Source: JAEUPI01 sp035764445 (lineage in GTDB: Bacteria; Pseudomonadota; Gammaproteobacteria; Burkholderiales; Burkholderiaceae_C). Taken from it: DNA of 17,945 nucleotides. The notes beneath the pieces are model-generated. The model was given only the letters and a program-made list of their open reading frames with translations, did no database searches and was not told the origin of the DNA. The stretch's first letter is position 1, and every line of letters begins with the position of its first letter. The DNA lies in contig DASTZF010000177.1 of the NCBI GenBank assembly GCA_035764445.1, forward strand, positions 1 through 17,945, read 5' to 3'. This document shows, piece after piece, positions 14,365-17,945 of the stretch. The translations under genes were made by a program, and so were the position numbers.

Positions 14365-15078
14365 TCAGCTCCCGCGATCGCGCGGTGAGTCGGCTGCGGC
14401 CTTGGACGGCCCCGCCAATGCGGCCAGGCTGGCCAACAGGCGCTGCATGCGACGAGCCTGCTGCTTGAAGCGATAGTTCCACTCCGCCGCCCCGCTCTCG
14501 ACGATCTGTTCGACCTGCGAGCCGAGCGTATCGGGCGGCAACTTCAGCAGGGCCTGCGACTCGCCGCCTTCGCGCACCACCTCGGCCCCGGCGTGCCGGG
14601 CGATGCGAAGCATCGGCGCGTTCTCGCTCAGCGCATGGATCAGCAGCCGCTGCACGCCGCGGTTTCGCGCGTGCAGCGCGGCCAAGTCGAACAGCCGCTT
14701 GCCGTAGCCGCGACCGCGCGCCTTGGCAGCCACCGACACGCCGAACTCGGCGCAAGCCGTGGCGCCGCCGTCGCTCTGCTGGAAGTAGGCCACGTGCGCC
14801 ATCGCCAGCAGTTGCAGGCGTCGGTTGAAGATGCCGAGCACTTCATCGCGCTCGAAGTCGAGCTGGTCGACGTAGTGCTTGATCTGATCGTCCGACGCGA
14901 CGTAGCCGAATCGCAGGTAGCGGTCACCCTCGGGCAACTCCAGCAGGTGCGCCGCGATGCGATCGCGATGGCGCGGAGCCAGCGAACGGATCGGCACCCA
15001 GCTGTGCGGTGGGCGCTCGCCGGGGGCGGGCGACTGGGCAGCGACGGTTGAGGTCGCGCTGAATTCGGGTGAAGTCAT
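14365..15078 (-). CDS. GNAT-family N-acetyltransferase
   Basis: This is a 237-residue protein. The GNAT core spans about residues 25-175, with the acetyl-CoA pyrophosphate loop R-G-R-G-Y-G at 121-126 followed by KRLFDLAALHAR, and the downstream ENAPMLRIARHAGAE helix with N153 typical of the family. The ~60-residue C-terminal part is helical and basic, with no domain I know. ATG 15078 is chosen because the longer frame (to 15174) would run into the rplM promoter and leader region. Substrate is unknown. It is the first gene of a minus-strand run with the DUF2726 gene (65-bp gap) and srkA, and it diverges from rplM. Confidence 0.88.
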   Translation of the reverse strand: MTSPEFSATSTVAAQSPAPGERPPHSWVPIRSLAPRHRDRIAAHLLELPEGDRYLRFGYVASDDQIKHYVDQLDFERDEVLGIFNRRLQLLAMAHVAYFQQSDGGATACAEFGVSVAAKARGRGYGKRLFDLAALHARNRGVQRLLIHALSENAPMLRIARHAGAEVVREGGESQALLKLPPDTLGSQVEQIVESGAAEWNYRFKQQARRMQRLLASLAALAGPSKAAADSPRDRGS

Positions 15079-15179
15079 CGTACCGATATGAGGGTTTACC
15101 CTGATCCTACCGAAAGTTTGCTGCCGCAGCGTGGGTGGACGAGTCCATTGGCGTCCGCGGGCGGGGACCGGCACTCGGC

Positions 15180-15209
15180 TATACTGCCCGGCTTTCCCCG
15201 CTGGCGGGG
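15180..15209 (+). promoter_or_regulatory. rplM promoter -10 and leader hairpin
   Basis: TATACT (15180-15185) is a near-consensus -10; no clear -35 is visible at the right spacing. Ten bases on, CCCCG (15196-15200), CTGG, CGGGG (15205-15209) forms a very stable hairpin near the predicted 5' end of the message. The leader would run about 130 nt to the rplM ATG, long enough to hold a control structure. Ribosomal protein operons are often autoregulated by a leader, but I cannot match this one to a known motif. Confidence 0.5.
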
Positions 15210-15325
15210 GCCCGAGCCAACAGATCGACGGGAGGCTGCAGCCACAAGCGGCGCCCCGGCGATCGGCGCGGAGTCGGCCGCCGAAGTTCTCGCGCGAGGC
15301 GGCGCGCGGTCAGCGAAAGTCACTC

Positions 15326-15754
15326 ATGAAAACCTTCAGCGCCAAACCGGCCGAGGTGAAGCACGAGTGGTTTGTGCTTGATGCCACCGACAAGGTGCTC
15401 GGACGTGTTGCCAGCGAAGTGGCACTCCGATTGCGCGGCAAGCACAAGGCCATCTACACGCCTCACGTCGACACCGGCGATTTCATCATCGTCGTCAACG
15501 CGTCCAAGATCCGCGTCACCGGCAACAAGGCCGAACAGAAGATGTACCACCGCCATTCGGGCTACCCGGGCGGCATCTACTCGGTCAGCTTCAAGGATCT
15601 GCAAGCCAAGCACCCGGAGCGGGCGCTGCAAAAGGCAGTCAAGGGCATGTTGCCCAAGGGGCCGCTGGGCTACGCCATGATCAAGAAGCTCAAGGTGTAC
15701 GGCGGTGCCACGCACCCGCACACCGCGCAGCAGCCGCGCGCGCTGCAGATCTGA
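15326..15754 (+). CDS. rplM: 50S ribosomal protein L13
   Basis: This 142-residue protein has the same length as E. coli L13. Characteristic stretches are MKTFSAKP at the start, VLGRVASEVALRLRGKHK, YTPHVDTGDFIIVVNASKI, VTGNKAEQKMYHRHSGYPGG, KGMLPKGPLGYAMIKKLKVY and the end HPHTAQQPRAL. L13 is an early-assembly protein of the large subunit. ATG 15326 fits the MKTF start exactly; the open frame continues upstream but is leader sequence. It is followed after 11 bases by rpsI, forming the universal rplM-rpsI operon. Confidence 0.99.
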   Translation: MKTFSAKPAEVKHEWFVLDATDKVLGRVASEVALRLRGKHKAIYTPHVDTGDFIIVVNASKIRVTGNKAEQKMYHRHSGYPGGIYSVSFKDLQAKHPERALQKAVKGMLPKGPLGYAMIKKLKVYGGATHPHTAQQPRALQI

Positions 15755-15765
15755 AAGGTTCGTCG

Positions 15766-16158
15766 ATGATCGGCAATTGGAACTACGGCACGGGCCGGCG
15801 CAAGTCTTCGGTGGCGCGCGTCTTCCTGAAGAAGGGCAAGGGAGAGATCACGGTCAACGGCAAGCCGGTCGAGCAGTACTTCGGCCGCCAGACCTCGATC
15901 ATGGTCGTCAAGCAGCCGCTGATGCTCACCAACAACGACGGCGCGTTCGACATCCGGGTCAACGTCCACGGCGGCGGCGAGTCGGGCCAGGCCGGCGCTG
16001 TGCGCCACGGCATCACGCGCGCATTGATTGACTACGACACCGCGCTGAAACCCGACCTCAGCCGCGCGGGGTTTGTCACGCGCGACGCGCGCGAAGTCGA
16101 GCGCAAGAAGGTCGGATTGCACGGCGCACGCCGCCGCAAGCAGTTCAGCAAGCGTTAA
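15766..16158 (+). CDS. rpsI: 30S ribosomal protein S9
   Basis: This 130-residue protein matches the usual S9 length. Family signatures are NYGTGRRKSSVARVFLKKGKG near the N-terminus, the central GGGESGQAGAVRHGITRAL, the DARE-VERKK region and the basic extended tail ending RRKQFSKR, which reaches the tRNA in the ribosomal P site. The ribosome site AAAGG (15754-15758) lies seven bases before the ATG and overlaps the rplM stop codon. It is co-transcribed with rplM. Confidence 0.99.
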   Translation: MIGNWNYGTGRRKSSVARVFLKKGKGEITVNGKPVEQYFGRQTSIMVVKQPLMLTNNDGAFDIRVNVHGGGESGQAGAVRHGITRALIDYDTALKPDLSRAGFVTRDAREVERKKVGLHGARRRKQFSKR

Positions 16159-16196
16159 CCGGGCAATTCGAGACGCACCATCCGGGCGCGGGCCGC

Positions 16197-16202
16197 TACC
16201 AT
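16197..16202 (+). promoter_or_regulatory. Candidate -10 element for the DUF6776-type gene
   Basis: TACCAT in the GGCCGCTACCATGCGG context, 36 bp before the ATG at 16239 and 38 bp after the rpsI stop. It resembles the TACAnT-like boxes before kynA and erpA. No clear -35 is seen, so read-through from rpsI is also possible. Confidence 0.3.
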
Positions 16203-16238
16203 GCGGCCTCGTTCGTTTCTGAGCCTGCCCTTCTTCGC

Positions 16239-16946
16239 ATGCGCTGGAAGCTTTTCCGTCGCCGGCTATCGATCAGCGCGCCGCGCGTCATCGTGACGCG
16301 CCACTTGCCGTGGCCGCTGCGCTGGGCGGTGATCGCGCTGGTGTTCGGGTTTTCGGCGGCGATCGGTCTGTGGGCGTTCGAGTTTGGCAAGGACATCGCC
16401 GGCCTCGAGCGCGACGCCAAGGAAGAGCTGATCCGGCTGCGTGTCGAAGTGCAACAGTTGCGCGAGCAGCGCGACAAGGCGCAAAGCGTTGCCGACTCCG
16501 CCGAGAGTCTGTTGAAGGCCGAACGTGCCACGCAGGAGCGGCTGGCGCAGCAGCTGAAGGAGCTGGAGACCGAGCATCTCGCGCTCAAAGGCGACCTCAG
16601 CTTCTTCGAGCGCATGTTCCCACCGTCGGGCAGCGACAAGGTGGCCGTGCGGGCCTTGCAGGCCGAAGCACGCGCACCGGGACAATTGCGCTACCAGATG
16701 CTGGTGATGCAGAACGGCAAGGCGAAAAGCGAGTTCAGCGGTCAGTACGAACTGACGCTGGCCGGTACCGTGGATGGGCAACCCTGGACGCTGTCGATGC
16801 CCGGCGGCGCCAAGCTGCTGCTGAAGCAGTACGCGCGCGTCGAAGGGATGCTGGAGTACCCGGAGCAAGCGGTTGTCAAGACATTGCAGGTCAAGGTGCT
16901 CGACCAGGCCGGCGATGTGAAGGCGACCCAGGTGGTGCAACTGTGA
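16239..16946 (+). CDS. DUF6776-type membrane coiled-coil protein
   Basis: This 235-residue protein has a very basic cytoplasmic tail (residues 1-27, with KLFRRRLS and VIVTRHLPWPLRW), one transmembrane helix at about 28-47, a coiled coil at about 54-125 and a C-terminal beta-rich domain (about 140-235) that faces the periplasm. The coiled coil is charged and heptad-like (RDAKEELIRLRVEVQQL; TQERLAQQLKELETEHLAL). This architecture and the position before a bactofilin match the DUF6776 family as I know it; function is unknown. The layout recalls membrane partners of bactofilins that combine a basic tail, a TM helix and a coiled coil, but no peptidase domain is present. No strong ribosome site precedes ATG 16239, so the start is moderately certain. 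Confidence 0.82.
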   Translation: MRWKLFRRRLSISAPRVIVTRHLPWPLRWAVIALVFGFSAAIGLWAFEFGKDIAGLERDAKEELIRLRVEVQQLREQRDKAQSVADSAESLLKAERATQERLAQQLKELETEHLALKGDLSFFERMFPPSGSDKVAVRALQAEARAPGQLRYQMLVMQNGKAKSEFSGQYELTLAGTVDGQPWTLSMPGGAKLLLKQYARVEGMLEYPEQAVVKTLQVKVLDQAGDVKATQVVQL

Positions 16947-16993
16947 CTGGCGCTGCTGCCGCGGTGCCGTTCGATTCGTTGGAGGATTGAGCG

Positions 16994-17395
16994 ATGTTCA
17001 ACACCAAGAAGGCGCAGCCTCCGATCCGGACGTTGATCGGCGAAGGGTCGGTGCTGCAGGGCGAGATCCGGTTCACCGACGGTCTGCGCATCGACGGCGA
17101 AGTGCGCGGCGACGTGATCGCCGGCGACGGCGTGCCCAGCCTGGTGGTGGTCAGCGAGAAGGCCAAGGTCATCGGGCGCCTGCACGCGGCCCACGTGATC
17201 GTCAACGGCGAGGTGCAGGGGCCGATCGAATCGCACGAGCTGCTCGAGCTGCAACCCAAGGCGCGTGTGGTGGGCGACATCCGCTATGAGGCCCTGGAGA
17301 TGCACCAGGGCGCCCAGGTCGACGGCGAGTTGCGGCCGCTGAAGGCGGCCGAACGGGCGCCGCTGGTGCTGGCGGCGTCCAACGGCGGCGCTTGA
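16994..17395 (+). CDS. Bactofilin family cytoskeletal protein
   Basis: This 133-residue protein is dominated by a bactofilin (DUF583) beta-helix domain at about 11-115. It shows the repeating hydrophobic-glycine ladder: IGEGSVLQGEIRFTDGLRI, then DGEVRGDVIAGDGV and VIGRLHAAHVIVNGEVQGPI, with HQGAQVDGELRPL as the last rung. The short N-terminal tail (MFNTKKAQPPIRT) holds the basic-proline pattern that bactofilins use for membrane or partner binding. Bactofilins polymerise without nucleotide into filaments that localise envelope proteins. GGAGG (16981-16985) sits eight bases before the ATG, a strong ribosome site. It follows the membrane coiled-coil gene by 47 bp, suggesting a functional pair. 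Confidence 0.95.
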   Translation: MFNTKKAQPPIRTLIGEGSVLQGEIRFTDGLRIDGEVRGDVIAGDGVPSLVVVSEKAKVIGRLHAAHVIVNGEVQGPIESHELLELQPKARVVGDIRYEALEMHQGAQVDGELRPLKAAERAPLVLAASNGGA

Positions 17396-17410
17396 ATCGG
17401 CCGCGTCAGG

Positions 17411-17432
17411 CCCCAGCTCAGGGGAAGACCCC
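17411..17432 (+). terminator. Alternating CCCC/GGGG/CCCC hairpins after the bactofilin gene
   Basis: CCCC (17411-17414), GGGG (17421-17424) and CCCC (17429-17432) can form two mutually exclusive 4-bp stems, with loops AGCTCA and AAGA. They lie 16 bp after the bactofilin stop and before the erpA -10. The stems are short and there is no T tract, so a terminator role is only a possibility. Confidence 0.25.
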
Positions 17433-17459
17433 GGGCGCAGGCTGTATCGACCTTTGGCC

Positions 17460-17465
17460 TACACT
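17460..17465 (+). promoter_or_regulatory. Candidate -10 element of erpA
   Basis: TACACT in GGCCTACACTGCATGG, 25 bp before the erpA ATG. No good -35 is visible at 16-18 bp. The ribosome site AAGGAG is at 17479-17484. Confidence 0.4.
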
Positions 17466-17489
17466 GCATGGGTCGTTGAAGGAGCCGCC

Positions 17490-17852
17490 ATGAACGCCGT
17501 CGCCGAAACCGCACAAGAGATGCCTGCGCCGCTGATCTTCACCGACAGCGCGGCCGCCAAGGTCAAGGAGCTGGTCGACGAAGAGGGCAATCCCGAGCTG
17601 AAGCTGCGCGTGTTCGTGCAGGGGGGTGGTTGCTCGGGCTTCCAGTACGGGTTCACGTTCGACGAAGCGATCAACGAAGACGACACGCAGATGACCAAGA
17701 ACGGCGTCACGCTGCTGATCGACGCGATGAGCCTGCAGTACCTGACCGGCGCCGAGATCGACTACAAGGACGACCTCCAGGGCGCCCAGTTCGTGATCAA
17801 GAACCCGAACGCGACGACGACCTGCGGCTGCGGGTCGAGCTTCTCGGTCTGA
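17490..17852 (+). CDS. erpA: Iron-sulfur cluster insertion protein ErpA (A-type carrier)
   Basis: This 120-residue A-type carrier hands Fe-S clusters from the assembly scaffold to apo-proteins such as those of respiration and isoprenoid synthesis. The three cluster-binding cysteines are present: C48 in FVQGGGCSGFQYGF, and C112 and C114 in the C-terminal TTCGCGSSFSV. LTDEE-like and DAMSLQYLTGAEIDY segments also match ErpA and IscA. The length and placement after a bactofilin in the rpsI neighbourhood favour ErpA over IscA, which would sit in an isc operon. ATG 17490 is set by AAGGAG six bases upstream; the frame extends a little further 5' without a better start. Confidence 0.96.
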   Translation: MNAVAETAQEMPAPLIFTDSAAAKVKELVDEEGNPELKLRVFVQGGGCSGFQYGFTFDEAINEDDTQMTKNGVTLLIDAMSLQYLTGAEIDYKDDLQGAQFVIKNPNATTTCGCGSSFSV

Positions 17853-17871
17853 CTTCCTGAGCCGTGCGCTC

Positions 17872-17941
17872 GGAGCGAGGTGGCGCGCCCCGCTCCGGCT
17901 TCAACATTCCGGCGCCGGCGCGGGGCACGCCACCCCGCTCC
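17872..17941. repeat. Long imperfect inverted repeat after erpA
   Basis: Two 22-base arms (17872-17893 and 17920-17941) pair at 20 of 22 positions, with mismatches at 17878/17935 and 17886/17927, around a 26-base loop. The left arm contains the palindrome GGCGCGCC (17882-17889). The arms lie 19 bp after the erpA stop. It could act as a transcription terminator, but no T tract is visible before the window ends and the long GC-rich arms look more like a REP/MITE-type intergenic element. Confidence 0.7.
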
Positions 17942-17945
17942 TCGG

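Noticed and set aside
12428..14476. 682-residue plus-strand open frame opposite srkA and the DUF2726 gene
   Set aside because: It crosses two well-supported minus-strand genes and its translation is rich in Arg, Gln and Ala without motifs.
15079..15130. GGGT-TT-ACCC palindrome as an operator for the GNAT gene
   Set aside because: Arms of four bases are expected by chance; no further support.
1..17945. tRNA, rRNA, CRISPR, transposase or prophage features
   Set aside because: I looked for regularly spaced repeats, CCA-ending cloverleaf-like segments and recombinase motifs and saw none.

Overview
The window is high-GC, densely coded DNA from a betaproteobacterium, most likely a Burkholderiales member of the Rubrivivax/Leptothrix/Methylibium kind. 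The main clue is the block rplM-rpsI-(coiled-coil membrane protein)-bactofilin-erpA, which as far as I recall is a typical Burkholderiales arrangement. The methanol-dehydrogenase accessory genes at the left edge suggest a methylotrophic or alcohol-oxidising lifestyle based on PQQ enzymes. Genus-level assignment is inference.

Bases 1-5536 (+ strand) look like the tail of a quinoprotein (PQQ) methanol-dehydrogenase operon. The 3' end of an mxaA-like gene is followed by mxaC-like (VWA), mxaK-like, and an mxaL-like VWA domain fused in frame to a periplasmic metallo-beta-lactamase (MBL) fold hydrolase. After these come a one-cysteine SoxY-SoxZ fusion carrier with a Tat-like signal and a second MBL protein that has lost most of its metal ligands. 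Most junctions are 4-bp ATGA/GTGA stop-start overlaps, so the set is almost certainly co-transcribed and translationally coupled. The Mxa proteins are known for cofactor/metal maturation of methanol dehydrogenase. The SoxYZ-like carrier and its two metallohydrolase companions correspond to what databases call a 'quinoprotein relay system', whose chemistry is, to my knowledge, not established. This is the most interesting part of the window.

Bases 5550-10334 hold ordinary accessory metabolism: a minus-strand EamA/DMT transporter divergent from kynA (tryptophan 2,3-dioxygenase, all active-site residues present), a small secreted protein of unknown function, and a minus-strand pair of a CPA2-type antiporter homologue and a YbdK-type carboxylate-amine ligase. 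Bases 10335-12402 hold htpG behind a good sigma-32-like promoter. Bases 12407-15078 (minus) hold a possible three-gene run of a GNAT acetyltransferase, a DUF2726 protein and the stress kinase srkA.

Bases 15079-17852 (+) form the conserved housekeeping block: a rplM leader with a hairpin, rplM, rpsI, a DUF6776-type membrane coiled-coil protein, a bactofilin, and erpA (A-type Fe-S carrier). A long imperfect inverted repeat follows erpA at the right edge. I saw no rRNA, tRNA, CRISPR array, transposase or phage gene. The only broken gene is the edge-truncated mxaA.
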